Assembly (NCBI RefSeq): GCF_019929225.1
Contig: NZ_JAHZPA010000001.1
Span: 846,240 to 910,239, forward strand
DNA: 64,000 nt
Source of the DNA: Streptococcus sanguinis
Lineage (GTDB): Bacteria > Bacillota > Bacilli > Lactobacillales > Streptococcaceae
Direction of reading: 5' to 3'
The notes beneath the pieces are model-generated. The model was not told the origin of the DNA. It did no database searches and was given only the letters and a program-made list of their open reading frames with translations. Below, in pieces: positions 8,220 through 17,600 of this stretch. Within the stretch, counting starts at the first letter, position 1. Every line of letters starts with the position of its first letter. Both the position numbers and the translations under genes were made by a program.

Positions 8220-8888
8220 TCATCTCCTCACATACTGAATGCCTCGGAAAAGGAGAAAGGCTGTTAGAATCAGGGAAACCAACCAGATGGTCTTCAAGAG
8301 GTAAAATTGAATCAGATAGGTAGAGATGATAGCTCCCACTACAAAGCTTGCTAATAGGGCTACAAAGAAAAGGCCTTCTTTCAAATCTTTCCCTTTCTTG
8401 TTTCGAGCATAGTTGCCAAAAGCTACCATGGTTTTCTTGATATTCCCCGTCATAAAGGAGTTGTTGTAGACAATGCCATCCACCTCGCCAAAAGCGGTCG
8501 CGACCAGGCCCATGCAGAAAGCTAGTGGCGGCACGATATAGAGATGGGGGATATTTGCTGGCAAAAATCCAGCGATAACTGTTGTCAATATCAAAGGGAA
8601 AACACTGGACAGCCTGCGCCAAGAATGCTCAAAATGATGCTGAAAAACGGTCATCAGAAAAATACCCAGCATAAAGGCCAACATAGTTGCCAATTTCACT
8701 TCAATTCCTCTTGTCTCCTGATTGATAAGCTCAACCGAAAGGAAAACAACGTTTCCCGTCTGACCTGCCACCAAGGTCCCTCCCCGCTCAATAAAGGTAT
8801 AGGCATCGATAAATCCTGCACAAAAGGTCAAGAGGCAGGCAAAAAATTTTGAACGAGAGTGAAACTCTCTTTTTACAAATTGTTTCAT
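8220..8888 (-). CDS. DUF1275 (YoaK-like) membrane protein
   Basis: The 222-residue protein has about six hydrophobic segments and the family marks of DUF1275: a GFIDAYTFIERGGTLVAGQTGN motif split across the first helix and loop, and a second similar NNSFMTGNIKKTMV motif near residue 140. The internal resemblance of the two halves is typical of the family. The function of DUF1275 proteins is not established; transport has been suggested. It lies downstream of udk on the same strand, with a small hairpin (8908-8923) in between. Length is normal for the family. Confidence 0.85.
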   Translation of the reverse strand: MKQFVKREFHSRSKFFACLLTFCAGFIDAYTFIERGGTLVAGQTGNVVFLSVELINQETRGIEVKLATMLAFMLGIFLMTVFQHHFEHSWRRLSSVFPLILTTVIAGFLPANIPHLYIVPPLAFCMGLVATAFGEVDGIVYNNSFMTGNIKKTMVAFGNYARNKKGKDLKEGLFFVALLASFVVGAIISTYLIQFYLLKTIWLVSLILTAFLLFRGIQYVRR

Positions 8889-8907
8889 AAACCACCTAAA
8901 AAATAAG

Positions 8908-8923
8908 GGAGTGACCAGACTCC
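8908..8923 (-). terminator. Small hairpin with T tract upstream of the DUF1275 gene
   Basis: On the minus strand GGAGT, loop CTGGTC, ACTCC is followed by CTTATTTTTT. The 5-bp stem is short. It could terminate udk transcripts or attenuate the DUF1275 gene, which begins 20 bases further on. Confidence 0.4.
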
Positions 8924-9053
8924 GAAAATCATAAATTTCAGTCCGTCCACTTCCCCTTGCTAGAATACATTACAAAAACCTTGCAGCTACTGCGATTTAC
9001 CAGATTCACAAACTTTTATTTCCTCAAATGACAGAACTAAAAAGCTACCTGTC

Positions 9054-9689
9054 CTATCCTTCTCTGGCTTCCTTAAGGATTTTTTCAATCTTGGTCGTAA
9101 TCAGGTCAATAGCCACCTTATTAGAAGCTCCCTCTGGAATGATGACATCCGCATAGCGCTTGGTCGGCTCAATAAACTGATGGTACATAGGCTTAACGAC
9201 ACCCAAATACTGTTCGATAACGCTATCCAAACTGCGGCCGCGCTCTTCCATGTCCCGCTTAATACGACGAATAATCCGAACGTCATCATCTGTATCTACA
9301 AAGATCTTAATATCCATCAAATCCCGCAGGCGCTGATCCTCTAAGACCAAAATCCCCTCAACGATGAACACATCCTGAGGCTCCTGACGATAGGTCTTTT
9401 TGCTGCGGGTATGCTCCGTATAGTCGTAAGTGGGAATATCCACTGGTCGACCAGCCAAGAGCTCCTTAATCTGCTCAATCATCAGGTCCGTGTCAAAGGC
9501 AAAAGGATGGTCATAGTTGGTCTTCACCCGCTCCTCAAAAGTCAGATGTGTCTGATCCTTATAGTAGGAGTCATGCTCAATCATGGCAATATTTTCATTT
9601 GGAAAATTAGCTAAAATTGCTCGAGAAACACTGGTCTTTCCGCCTCCGGAACCACCAGTTACACCAATAATAATAGGTCTATTTTGCAT
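9054..9689 (-). CDS. udk: Uridine kinase
   Basis: Udk phosphorylates uridine and cytidine with ATP or GTP in pyrimidine salvage. The 211-residue protein has the P-loop [14 protein letters not shown] at residue 8, the substrate-binding [11 protein letters not shown] near residue 38, [11 protein letters not shown] near residue 60 and the [13 protein letters not shown] lid near 155. I start it at 9689 because GGAG lies 6 bases upstream and streptococcal homologues begin MQNRPIIIG; an in-frame ATG at 9701 is less well placed. Upstream it is divergent from the oxidoreductase gene at 9799. Confidence 0.95.
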   Translation of the reverse strand: MQNRPIIIGVTGGSGGGKTSVSRAILANFPNENIAMIEHDSYYKDQTHLTFEERVKTNYDHPFAFDTDLMIEQIKELLAGRPVDIPTYDYTEHTRSKKTYRQEPQDVFIVEGILVLEDQRLRDLMDIKIFVDTDDDVRIIRRIKRDMEERGRSLDSVIEQYLGVVKPMYHQFIEPTKRYADVIIPEGASNKVAIDLITTKIEKILKEAREG

Positions 9690-9735
9690 TATAAGCTCCA
9701 TCTCTTGTTATCTTATCTATTTTACCGCAATTCAT

Positions 9736-9743
9736 GTTATAAT
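9736..9743 (+). promoter_or_regulatory. Extended -10 promoter for the oxidoreductase/helicase pair
   Basis: TGTTATAAT on the plus strand is a consensus extended -10. The transcript would start near 9750 and give a 50-base leader before the strong ribosome site AAAAAAGGAGG of the gene at 9799. Confidence 0.6.
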
Positions 9744-9798
9744 GAAAGAGCTAAAATAAAAAAAGTACATGCTTAAAAATAGAAAAAAGGAGGTTTTT

Positions 9799-10779
9799 AT
9801 GCTCAAACTTGGAATCATCGGAACAGGTTCTATTTCTCATGAGTTCATCAAGGCTGCTCACTCAACAGGCGACTATCAGCTTGCTGCTGTCTACTCTCGG
9901 ACTTTAACTTCTGCTGAGCGCTTTGTGCAAAACTATGAAAATACAGCCATCTATACTGAAATGTTGGAATTTCTGTCGTCCGATATTGATATCGTTTATA
10001 TCGCCAGTCCCAACAGCCTGCATTTCAAGCATGCCAAGGTAGCCATTCTGGCTCGTAAACATGTCATTGTCGAAAAGCCTGCGGTTTCTCGTCCCAAAGA
10101 ATGGCGGGAATTGGTCAAGCTGGCTGACGAGCATCAAGTCTATCTCTTTGAAGCTGCCCGCAACTATCATGAGCAGGCATTTGATACAATCAGTGATTTT
10201 CTCAAGGACAAGACCGTCTTGGGAGCCAACTTCACCTATGCCAAGTATTCTTCAAAAATGCAAGCTCTGCTTGCGGGAGAGCAGCCCAATGTTTTCTCAG
10301 CTAAGTTTTCTGGCGGCGCTTTGATGGATTTGGGTGTCTATCCTGTCTATGCCGCTATCAGACTTTTCAGTCATCCGCGCTTCGCTCGCTACAGCGCCCA
10401 GCAGCTAGCTAATACGATTGATTTAAATGGAGCCGGCTGTCTCATCTATGCAGATTTTCAAGTTCAGATTCAGGCCGGTAAAAATATAAACAGCAATCTG
10501 CCTGCAGAGATTTACACAGATCAGGGAACTCTGACTTTAGACGGGATTGAATTTATCAGCTCTGCTATTTTCCAAAATCTGGACGGTCAAGAGGAGCTGC
10601 TGCCTATCAAGCGTGCTTCCCATACCATGCTGGAGGAAGCTCAGGCTTTCGCGCGAGTGCTCAAGGGCGGACAGGATGCAGCTTATGAGAAATGGTTGGA
10701 TGCGGCAGCGGCTGTTCATGAAAGCTTATTTGCCATGCGCAAGGACGCTGGCATTAGATTTGAGGTTGATGATGATTAA
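9799..10779 (+). CDS. Gfo/Idh/MocA family oxidoreductase
   Basis: The 326-residue protein starts with a Rossmann fold (LKLGIIGTGSISHEFIKAA), has SPNSLHFKHAKVAILARKH and the family VEKP motif (IVEKPAVSRP) near residue 94, and SGGALMDLGVYPVYA near residue 175, all standard for NAD(P)-dependent Gfo/Idh/MocA dehydrogenases. The substrate cannot be read from the sequence. I start it at 9799 because AAAAAAGGAGG lies just upstream; the ATG at 9769 has no ribosome site. The last 8 bases overlap the DEAD-box helicase gene. Confidence 0.9.
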   Translation: MLKLGIIGTGSISHEFIKAAHSTGDYQLAAVYSRTLTSAERFVQNYENTAIYTEMLEFLSSDIDIVYIASPNSLHFKHAKVAILARKHVIVEKPAVSRPKEWRELVKLADEHQVYLFEAARNYHEQAFDTISDFLKDKTVLGANFTYAKYSSKMQALLAGEQPNVFSAKFSGGALMDLGVYPVYAAIRLFSHPRFARYSAQQLANTIDLNGAGCLIYADFQVQIQAGKNINSNLPAEIYTDQGTLTLDGIEFISSAIFQNLDGQEELLPIKRASHTMLEEAQAFARVLKGGQDAAYEKWLDAAAAVHESLFAMRKDAGIRFEVDDD

Positions 10780-11860
10780 GGAACAATTTCCCCCGAGCTG
10801 GCAAAATCAGCTGGCTCAGCTAGGCTTTGAAAATTTGACAGCTATTCAAGAGAAGATGTTTGAGCCTATTTCTGCAGGCGATACCGTGCTGGGAATCAGT
10901 CCGACTGGTACTGGTAAAACTCTGGCCTATCTCTTTCCCAGTCTGCTCAGGCTGACACCTAAAAAAGCCCAACAGCTCTTGATTTTAGCTCCTAACACCG
11001 AGTTGGCTGGACAAATATTTGAGGTCTGTAAGACTTGGGCGGAGCCTTTAGGTCTGAGAGCCCAGCTTCTGCTCTCCGGCTCCAGCCAGAAGCGACAGAT
11101 TGAGCGTCTTAAGAAAGGCCCAGAAATTATCATCGGAACGCCTGGACGAATTTTCGAATTAATCAAGCTCAAGAAAATCAAAATGATGAATGTCGAAACC
11201 ATCATTTTGGACGAATTTGACCAGCTGCTCAGCGATTCTCAGTATCACTTTGTAGATAAAATCACCCACTATGTGCCTCGTGACCACCAGGTGGTATATA
11301 TGAGCGCCACTGCTAAGTTCGACCACGATAAGATTGCTGAAAATACTCTAGAAATCAGCATTGACGACCAAGTTTTGGACAACATCCAGCACTTTTACAT
11401 GCAAGTCGAAAAACGTGATAAGGTGGACTTGCTCCGAAAATTATCCAATGTTGAAGATTTCCGCGGACTAGTCTTTTTCAACGCTCTGTCAGACTTAGGA
11501 AGCGCTGAGGAAAAACTCCAGTATCGTGAAGCCAACGCGGTTTCTCTAGCCAGCGATGTCAATGTTAAGTTCCGCAAGGTGATTCTGGATAAGTTCAAAG
11601 AACACCAGATTACTCTCCTGCTAGCAACTGACTTGGTTGCTCGCGGCATTGATATTGACTCGCTAGAATGTGTCGTCAATTATGAGCTTCCGCGCGATTT
11701 AGAAACCTATACCCATCGCTCTGGCCGAACCGGCCGCATGGGCAAGGAAGGCTATGTCATCACCCTCATCAGCCATCCTGAAGAACTGAAAACTTTGAAA
11801 AAATACGCCACAGTCCGAGAAATTGTATTAAAAAATCAAGAACTTTACGTAACGAGTTAA
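10772..11860 (+). CDS. DEAD-box-type ATP-dependent RNA helicase
   Basis: The 362-residue protein has a compact helicase core: Q motif region (FENLTAIQEKMFEPI), motif I SPTGTGKT, motif Ib TPGRIF, motif II LDEFD in place of DEAD, motif III MSATA, and motif VI HRSGRTGRMG. It lacks the C-terminal extension of CshA. The start is either 10769 or 10772 (adjacent ATG codons); GAGG at 10762 fits 10772 better. It overlaps the oxidoreductase gene by 8 bases, so the two are co-translated. The role is probably RNA remodelling; the target is unknown. Confidence 0.9.
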   Translation: MIKEQFPPSWQNQLAQLGFENLTAIQEKMFEPISAGDTVLGISPTGTGKTLAYLFPSLLRLTPKKAQQLLILAPNTELAGQIFEVCKTWAEPLGLRAQLLLSGSSQKRQIERLKKGPEIIIGTPGRIFELIKLKKIKMMNVETIILDEFDQLLSDSQYHFVDKITHYVPRDHQVVYMSATAKFDHDKIAENTLEISIDDQVLDNIQHFYMQVEKRDKVDLLRKLSNVEDFRGLVFFNALSDLGSAEEKLQYREANAVSLASDVNVKFRKVILDKFKEHQITLLLATDLVARGIDIDSLECVVNYELPRDLETYTHRSGRTGRMGKEGYVITLISHPEELKTLKKYATVREIVLKNQELYVTS

Positions 11861-11863
11861 GCT

Positions 11864-11900
11864 AAAAAGCTTTGGAAATCTAATGTTTCCAAAGCTTTTT
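11864..11900 (+). terminator. Terminator after the helicase gene
   Basis: AAAAAGCTTTGGAAA, a short loop and TTTCCAAAGCTTTTT form a perfect 15-bp hairpin four bases after the helicase stop. Both arms end in A or T runs, so it may also act on the convergent pgdA transcript. Confidence 0.85.
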
Positions 11901-11951
11901 GCTTTTACTTCTTACCAACAGCGATTTCAAACATCTAACCCCAAGACCGTC

Positions 11952-13349
11952 TTAGTCTCTGCCGTAATAAATACGATGGGGCTCTAGCTGACCTTCCAGC
12001 AGCTCATCGACCGTTACCAGAGTATAGCCGTTACTCTTCAGATATTCGAGGACACTTGGCAGAGCGTCAATACTGGTCTGGTGAATATCATGCATGAGGA
12101 TAATTGAACCTGGCTGGGTTTTAGCAATCTCTTGCATAATAGCTTTAGTATTGCGTGTCTTCCAGTCTAGGCTGTCCACATTCCACATGATAAAGGACTG
12201 GTCAACCGAATTTTGGATTGTAGCATTAATAGCTCCATAAGGAGGCCGCGTAATCGTTGGCTTGATGCCTATGACATTGTTAATAGCGGTCTGGGTATCA
12301 AGGATTTCTTTTTGGGCTGACTCCAGAGGTAGTTTGGTTAAGACTGGATGGTCCCATGTATGAATCCCAATCTGATGACCTTCATTGTGCACGCGCTTGA
12401 CGATCGCTTCATTACCAGCAATGTTTTGACCAACCATAAAGAAGGTCGCCTTGGCACCATATTTCTTGAGGATATCCAGAGCCTGCGGTGTTGTCTTAGG
12501 ATCTGGACCGTCATCAAAGGTCAGAGCAACCATCTTCACATGCTTCTTAGCTTCAAAACTCTGATAAGCTGCCAAGTCATCGCCAGTCAGATAGTCCGCA
12601 TTGATCTGGTCATAAAAGCTAGACAAAGGAACATCAATGCTGGTTAAGCCTTGCACTTCCTTACTCAGCTTAATAGAAAAATGGCTGTATTCATAGCGGA
12701 AGGACCACTGACCCAACTCCGTTCCATTGAGGGTATTGAGAATTTCCGTCTGCACCGCCTCATCGGCCTGTCTAAAGGTCAGCTGGCTGGATATTTCGTT
12801 GATGAAGATTTCCTTAGCTGCATCGGGATCCTGAAAGAGCTTATCCAGAGTGAAAGGGCTGCCGTCTGCACCGAGATAGCTGTCAGCAACTTCCCGCTCT
12901 TCTCCTTTACTGATTTTCATCTCTTTGACATGATAGTCCTTGCGATGCACCAGTACTTCTTTAACATCCTTCAGGCTCGTTTCTTTTTCCTCGGCATAGT
13001 AGAAGGTCAATTCCTCAATCTTATCGCCCTTCTTCTGATTATCCTTAATCGTCTGGATATCAGCGTCCATCTGCTCCTTGACACTTGCCATAACCTGACC
13101 ATCCAGCAGAGGATAAAAGGCCTCTACGTAATGACTGCCAATCATCTTGCTCTGCTTTTCAGTTTTTTCAGCGTGGAAGGTCTCTTCTTGGGCAATCAGC
13201 ACACTAACCTTCTCTTGCAGTTCCTTTTCTTGGAAAATAGCGTAAATCTTTACAGCACCCAGAAATAGAGCAGCAACAAAAGCTAAACCTAGCAAGCTGA
13301 GAACGATGAGTGTTTTCTTTCCGTGTTTCTTGTTATTTTGTCTTTTCAT
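11952..13349 (-). CDS. pgdA: Peptidoglycan N-acetylglucosamine deacetylase
   Basis: PgdA removes acetyl groups from GlcNAc in peptidoglycan and protects the wall from lysozyme. The 465-residue protein has an N-terminal membrane anchor (about residues 13-35), a middle domain of about 220 residues as in the pneumococcal enzyme, and a C-terminal NodB polysaccharide deacetylase domain. The catalytic motifs are TFDDGPDPKTT near residue 278, HTWDHPVLTKL near 326, RPPYGAIN near 367, WNVDSLDWK near 388 and LMHDIH near 417. Length and layout match streptococcal PgdA, so the call is secure at family level. Confidence 0.92.
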   Translation of the reverse strand: MKRQNNKKHGKKTLIVLSLLGLAFVAALFLGAVKIYAIFQEKELQEKVSVLIAQEETFHAEKTEKQSKMIGSHYVEAFYPLLDGQVMASVKEQMDADIQTIKDNQKKGDKIEELTFYYAEEKETSLKDVKEVLVHRKDYHVKEMKISKGEEREVADSYLGADGSPFTLDKLFQDPDAAKEIFINEISSQLTFRQADEAVQTEILNTLNGTELGQWSFRYEYSHFSIKLSKEVQGLTSIDVPLSSFYDQINADYLTGDDLAAYQSFEAKKHVKMVALTFDDGPDPKTTPQALDILKKYGAKATFFMVGQNIAGNEAIVKRVHNEGHQIGIHTWDHPVLTKLPLESAQKEILDTQTAINNVIGIKPTITRPPYGAINATIQNSVDQSFIMWNVDSLDWKTRNTKAIMQEIAKTQPGSIILMHDIHQTSIDALPSVLEYLKSNGYTLVTVDELLEGQLEPHRIYYGRD

Positions 13350-13410
13350 ACACCTGTCCTAAATGAATAAAAATCATCATTTATCTTGCAAAATTAACTG
13401 CAGCTAGATG

Positions 13411-13797
13411 TTAAAGACTCTTCTCACGAATGACTTCCACCTTGTAGCCATCAGGATCTTTTACAAAATAATAATTAGGCGGGTTACCAGGAAGACCCTT
13501 TGGATCTGTCACTTCATAACCTTTGGCCTTGTGCTCAGCGTGCAGACCTGCCAAGTCTGGCGTGCTAAGTGCCACATGAGCAAAGCCGTCCCCAATCACA
13601 TAAGGACCATGGTCATAGTTATAGGTCAGTTCCAGCTCATAATCATCGCCTTCCAAAGCTAGATAAACGATAGTAAACTGATAATCTGGAAAATCCTTGC
13701 GGCGCAGCTCCTTAAAGCCAAAAGCCTCTGCATAAAAAGCGATAGACGCTTCCAAATTCTCCACACGCAAACAAGTATGTAACATTTTTGATGCCAT
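13411..13797 (-). CDS. gloA: Lactoylglutathione lyase (glyoxalase I)
   Basis: The 128-residue protein is a vicinal-oxygen-chelate fold enzyme with both halves of the glyoxalase I pattern: MLHTCLRVENLEASIAFY at the start with the first metal His, YELELTYNYD in the middle, FAHVALSTPDL with the second His and DPDGYKVEVI with the final Glu. It detoxifies methylglyoxal. The length is standard. It has a typical GGTG ribosome site and lies between pgdA and ciaH with no overlap. Confidence 0.92.
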   Translation of the reverse strand: MASKMLHTCLRVENLEASIAFYAEAFGFKELRRKDFPDYQFTIVYLALEGDDYELELTYNYDHGPYVIGDGFAHVALSTPDLAGLHAEHKAKGYEVTDPKGLPGNPPNYYFVKDPDGYKVEVIREKSL

Positions 13798-13891
13798 AAT
13801 TTCACCTCATTCTTTCTTGTTTATTATTATACCCTATTTTGGGCAAAACTTATATTAAATTTTTAAAAAAGTAAATAGGTACCAGATAAAA

Positions 13892-13911
13892 AGCAAGCCT
13901 CAAGGCCTGCT
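13892..13911 (-). terminator. Terminator of ciaRH
   Basis: On the minus strand AGCAGGCC, loop TTGA, GGCTTGCT is followed by TTTTATC. It lies 46 bases after the ciaH stop. Confidence 0.8.
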
Positions 13912-13957
13912 AAGAATTGTTTTTCAAAAAAATTTGTTAATGAAAATCACTCTCCCG

Positions 13958-15349
13958 CTATTTAACAGAACGCTTTTTCGTTTCCTTCAATAGCAGTTTA
14001 ACTTCAAAGACCGTACCTTTTGGTTTGTTGTCCTTGACATAAATAGAGCCCTTGAAAGCATCGACAATCTGCTTGGCCAGAGAAAGCCCCAGACCAAAGC
14101 CACCTTTCTGACGGGTCCGAGCCTTGTCCACCCGATAAAAGCGATCAAAAATCTTCTTCTTATCTTCATCGCTGATACCAGGGCCATTGTCCGCCACTCG
14201 GAAAATAAGGTAACGATCTGTCGAAGTAGCCATGACACTGATTACACCATCATCATCTGTATACTTGATAGCATTATCAAATAGAATAGTCATCAGTTGT
14301 TTGAGAAAAATTTGATCGGTCACAATAGGGTGCTTGATCATATTTTCTGAATGAAAGGCTTTTTTATTCTCCCTTGCGATAATGCAGTAATTAGCAAAGG
14401 TCGTATCAAAAAATTCTGGTTCGACTTCACCATATTGTGGCTTAATGCCATCATCGCGACGGGCCAGGTTGAGCAGATTGGTTGTCAGCAAGCGCATATT
14501 GCGTACTTCATCCAAGCTAGAAGCAATATTTTCACTGCTCTGCATGATTGTAGCTTCAGGCTTACGAAAGAGCGTCTCTAAGCGGCTCTGCAATACTGCC
14601 AGAGGAGTCCGTAGTTCGTGACTGGCATTTTCCACGAAAGCCTTCTGCTTCTGGATACTTTCCAGCAGAGGCTTGACACTCATCCGAGCCAGATAAATAC
14701 TGGCAATCAGGGAAATTCCCCAAAAGCTGACCATGACCATGGCAATCAACTGCTCATGCTTGCTGCTGGTCTGCTCTAGCTGGCTGATACTAGTCATGAC
14801 CACAGCGTACTTGATATCAGGGTACTCATTTTTAGGATCAATATCAAAGAGATAAGCCCGATAGCTTTCTGTCTGGCCAAAGCTATTACCAATCACAATT
14901 TCGTTGATTTGATTCAGATAGGACTTGTTAAACTCTAATGAATTAAAGTCCAGAAAACCATCGCTCTTGCTGGTGGAAATATTTTTATAATCATCATCCA
15001 AAAGCAGGGCAAAAGTATTAGAACTAAAATTTGGCGTCGTTAGATTGTTAGGCTTAGGCTCTTCATCTGAATCGCCATCTGGCTCTTTACTGCTTTTAGG
15101 ACTTTTAGTATTGACCTTATTGCTTGGATCAGACTGCTGACCTGTCGTCCGATAGGCCAAATCTGCTACCGAACTAGGATCATTACTAAGGTTTTTAAGA
15201 TTTTCATCAACAGACGTATAAAGGCTGGAGCGCATAACCTGAATAATAATCAAGGTCATGGCTGAGAAGATTAATGTAAACAACCCAAAATAGCGAATGA
15301 AATAAGAGAAATCATCCGCATAAAAGGTCTTCTTGATTTTATTCAGCAT
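13958..15349 (-). CDS. ciaH: Sensor histidine kinase CiaH
   Basis: CiaH is the sensor of the CiaRH system, which in streptococci affects competence, cell-wall stress and beta-lactam tolerance. The 463-residue protein has TM helices at about 20-40 and 200-222, an extracytoplasmic domain between them, then the H-box [16 protein letters not shown] with His244, the N-box [11 protein letters not shown], and DNGPGI and [13 protein letters not shown]-lid motifs. The start [19 protein letters not shown] strongly matches the pneumococcal protein. The sensor loop has a charged insert (residues 77-100, Ser/Pro/Asp/Glu-rich) that looks strain-variable. It overlaps ciaR by 11 bases. Confidence 0.95.
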   Translation of the reverse strand: MLNKIKKTFYADDFSYFIRYFGLFTLIFSAMTLIIIQVMRSSLYTSVDENLKNLSNDPSSVADLAYRTTGQQSDPSNKVNTKSPKSSKEPDGDSDEEPKPNNLTTPNFSSNTFALLLDDDYKNISTSKSDGFLDFNSLEFNKSYLNQINEIVIGNSFGQTESYRAYLFDIDPKNEYPDIKYAVVMTSISQLEQTSSKHEQLIAMVMVSFWGISLIASIYLARMSVKPLLESIQKQKAFVENASHELRTPLAVLQSRLETLFRKPEATIMQSSENIASSLDEVRNMRLLTTNLLNLARRDDGIKPQYGEVEPEFFDTTFANYCIIARENKKAFHSENMIKHPIVTDQIFLKQLMTILFDNAIKYTDDDGVISVMATSTDRYLIFRVADNGPGISDEDKKKIFDRFYRVDKARTRQKGGFGLGLSLAKQIVDAFKGSIYVKDNKPKGTVFEVKLLLKETKKRSVK

Positions 15350-16013
15350 CTTTTAAAATGTAGCCGACACTACGAAGAGTATGTAGGTTTTTCGCAAATG
15401 CCGTTCCTTTCAGTTTTTTACGAATCTTGGAAACGTACACTTCAACAACGGAAACAGTGGTATCACTGTCAAAGCCCCACAGACGATCAAAAATTTGAGT
15501 CTTAGGCAAGATTACATTTTGATTTTGCAGGAAATAAACCAAGAGGTCGAACTCTTTACCAAGCAACTCTACATCTTTACCCGCCTTCGTGGTCGAATTT
15601 GTAGATAAATTGACAGTCACATCACCGTAAGTAAGAGTATTTTCGTTGAATTTACCAGCGCGTTTCAAGAGCGCTTGGATCCGCATTTTCAGTTCTTCCA
15701 AATAGAAAGGTTTTGTCAGATAGTCATCAGCCCCAAGCTCAAAGCCATGTCCTTTGTCATCCAAGCTTTCCTTAGCCGTCATGATGAGAACAGGGGTTGT
15801 GACTCCTTTTGCCCGGAGATCTTTCAGCACTTGGAAACCATCCTTCTCGGGCAGCATGAGATCCAGCAAGATGAGGTCATAAACACCACTCTCTGCTTCA
15901 TATAGACCTTCTTCGCCATCAAAAACCTGCATTACATCTGCAAAATCATCCAAAAAATCAAAAACTGAGTTTGACAGTCCAAGGTCATCTTCTACCAATA
16001 GAATTTTAATCAT
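15339..16013 (-). CDS. ciaR: Response regulator CiaR
   Basis: CiaR is an OmpR-type response regulator. The 224-residue protein has a receiver domain with acidic pocket at residues 8-10, phospho-acceptor Asp51 ([10 protein letters not shown]), Thr and Lys (MTAKES; LTKPF), and a winged-helix DNA-binding domain ([13 protein letters not shown] near residue 190). I start it at 16013, where GGAGGAAAGAAAG precedes ATG. The promoter is at 16078-16085. In known streptococci CiaR binds TTTAAG-N5-TTTAAG and drives csRNAs. Confidence 0.96.
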   Translation of the reverse strand: MIKILLVEDDLGLSNSVFDFLDDFADVMQVFDGEEGLYEAESGVYDLILLDLMLPEKDGFQVLKDLRAKGVTTPVLIMTAKESLDDKGHGFELGADDYLTKPFYLEELKMRIQALLKRAGKFNENTLTYGDVTVNLSTNSTTKAGKDVELLGKEFDLLVYFLQNQNVILPKTQIFDRLWGFDSDTTVSVVEVYVSKIRKKLKGTAFAKNLHTLRSVGYILKDAE

Positions 16014-16079
16014 CTTTCTTTCCTCCAATAAAACTTACCAAGATTATGTCTTTTGGTTTTTGTTTTATTTGCTATTCTT

Positions 16080-16088
16080 ATTATATCA
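16080..16088 (-). promoter_or_regulatory. ciaR promoter (extended -10)
   Basis: TGATATAAT on the minus strand is a consensus extended -10 and lies about 65 bases before the ciaR ATG. A TTGACC at about 10 bases further upstream is too close to be a -35. No exact CiaR box is seen here. Confidence 0.6.
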
Positions 16089-16117
16089 TGACTTGGGTCA
16101 AAATCAGTAAGTTTTTT

Positions 16118-16600
16118 CTACGACTGCGACGTTTTATTTTCTTTTGTCGACTTATTATTGTTCTTGTCCGATTGTTCGTTTGTGTTCGTTGAAGACTTTT
16201 TCTTGTTTTTCTTCCCGTTGTCATTTTGCTGAGCAGAAGAATTCTTGCTCTTGTCATTGTCAGACTGCTGGCCGTCTTGAGGCGGCATTCCTTGGTCTTG
16301 ACCGTTCTGTACTGGACCACCATCCTGTGGTGGCATGCCATTATCTGGTCCACCATTTTGACCATTCTGACCTGGCTGTGGTGGCATTCCATTTCCTGCA
16401 TTCTGACCATTCTGCCCCTGCTTTGGTGCTCCTGATATAGTAGCTGTCTGTTGAATAGCTGATTGCTGATTGTTTGTACCGTGAATAGCTGTCGCAAGAC
16501 CATAGCCACCTAGAAGTCCGACTGCTAGAGCACCACCCGTCGCAACCGTCAGCCACCATTTTGTACTTTTTTCTACAACAATCATTTTTTCCATATCCAT
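16118..16600 (-). CDS. Small signal-anchored protein with Gly/Gln/Asn/Pro-rich repeats
   Basis: The 160-residue protein has a short charged start, a hydrophobic segment (about residues 15-38, WLTVATGGALAVGLLGGYGL) and then a low-complexity tail: repeats built on GMPPQ and QNGQ, followed by a Lys/Asn/Ser-rich end. The tail should lie outside the membrane and be disordered. There is no LPXTG motif or lipobox. It is transcribed just ahead of ciaR and two TTTAAG half-sites 22 bp apart (16728-16755) lie upstream, so CiaR control is possible. I do not recognise the family. AGGAA lies 9 bases before the chosen ATG. Confidence 0.65.
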   Translation of the reverse strand: MDMEKMIVVEKSTKWWLTVATGGALAVGLLGGYGLATAIHGTNNQQSAIQQTATISGAPKQGQNGQNAGNGMPPQPGQNGQNGGPDNGMPPQDGGPVQNGQDQGMPPQDGQQSDNDKSKNSSAQQNDNGKKNKKKSSTNTNEQSDKNNNKSTKENKTSQS

Positions 16601-16727
16601 TTAATACGATTCCTTCTTTCTTTTGTAAATTTTTCAATCTGTTTCTATCAAACAAGAAGCTAATACAGCTTACAAGTCATCCTATACACATCCTTTCACT
16701 TGAATAGCATTATCATATAGATTTTTA

Positions 16728-16755
16728 CTTAAACAGGACTGAATTTTTTCTTAAA
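16728..16755 (-). promoter_or_regulatory. Possible CiaR operator (two TTTAAG half-sites)
   Basis: On the minus strand TTTAAG occurs at 16755-16750 and at 16733-16728, 22 bases apart, with a degenerate ATTCAG exactly midway. CiaR is known to bind TTTAAG-N5-TTTAAG, that is half-sites 11 bases apart, so this is a two-turn version. A weak -10-like GATAAT follows 13 bases later. This is a suggestion, not a clear match. Confidence 0.35.
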
Positions 16756-16781
16756 AAAGGCTGAAAGATAGGGAAAATGGT

Positions 16782-17585
16782 TTATGAAAAGTGCTTTTTC
16801 AATATACGGCTATATTTATCTAATAAAAGAAAATCAGCTAATCTTGAAGACAGAAGATTGAGTTTAGCAAACAAAGATGCCCCTTGCCCCATCAGGATGA
16901 CTCTTTGATGAGACTTAATACCTTTTAGCAAAGCTAGGCAAACTTCATCTGTAGTTGAAATCTTAATCCCCATTTCCTTCCAAACAGGATGGTAAGGCTT
17001 TTCTGAGGGTGTGTCTGCAGCATTGGGACAAAAATAGGTTAAATACACCTTTTTCTGCTCCTGCTTTAATTCGCGATTCATTGATTCAATAAAAGAAAAA
17101 ATCCCTGCACGACTAGCCACATCTACGCTATAGTAAGGGAAAGCGAGCCGCCCATCTGCAAAACCGCCAGAATGCACAATTGTAGCACCTTTTTCATTTG
17201 CTAATAAGGGCAGAAAAATCTTGCTAATAAGAATGGCGCCAGATAAATTGATTAACAGTGTCTGCTCTATGTCCTCAAGGGAATGCGCTGACAAAGACTT
17301 TCTTACATCAAAACCAGTTGCATTGATAACAATATCTATACATTCCGACCACTCTTGTATCTCTGATACTACATTTTTTAGAGACTCTTCACTTGTTATA
17401 TCCACTGAGCTTATTGGAATAAAAGACGAAAATTCTTGCACAAATATCTTTAACTTCTCTATATCTCTTCCTAAGAGATATAACCTAGCACCTGCTTGAT
17501 GAAAAGCTCGTGTATAGACTCTTCCCAAACTACCACTTGCACCAATGATTACAACCTTTTTATTTTTAAAATAATTATCAAACAT
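16782..17585 (-). CDS. Short-chain dehydrogenase/reductase-like protein
   Basis: The 267-residue protein has the SDR cofactor motif VIIGASGSLGRVYTRAF near residue 12, a DITSEES segment, the NATG motif (IVINATGFD) near residue 86 and the catalytic Ser region IVHSGGFADGR near 139. The Tyr is in FPYYSVDVASRAG, but the Lys of the YxxxK active site is missing (Val or Asp in its place), so activity is uncertain. The ATG at 17585 has GGAG 6 bases upstream. It is the last gene of the XRE-SMR-SDR cassette. The substrate is unknown. Confidence 0.8.
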   Translation of the reverse strand: MFDNYFKNKKVVIIGASGSLGRVYTRAFHQAGARLYLLGRDIEKLKIFVQEFSSFIPISSVDITSEESLKNVVSEIQEWSECIDIVINATGFDVRKSLSAHSLEDIEQTLLINLSGAILISKIFLPLLANEKGATIVHSGGFADGRLAFPYYSVDVASRAGIFSFIESMNRELKQEQKKVYLTYFCPNAADTPSEKPYHPVWKEMGIKISTTDEVCLALLKGIKSHQRVILMGQGASLFAKLNLLSSRLADFLLLDKYSRILKKHFS

Positions 17586-17600
17586 ATAATTCTCCATTCT

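Noticed and set aside
8185..8622. 145-codon minus-strand frame within the DUF1275 gene
   Set aside because: It is the other frame of a clear membrane protein gene.
16260..16440. Short repeats in the gene before ciaR as a possible CRISPR or minisatellite
   Set aside because: They are in-frame GMPPQ and QNGQ codon repeats within an open reading frame.
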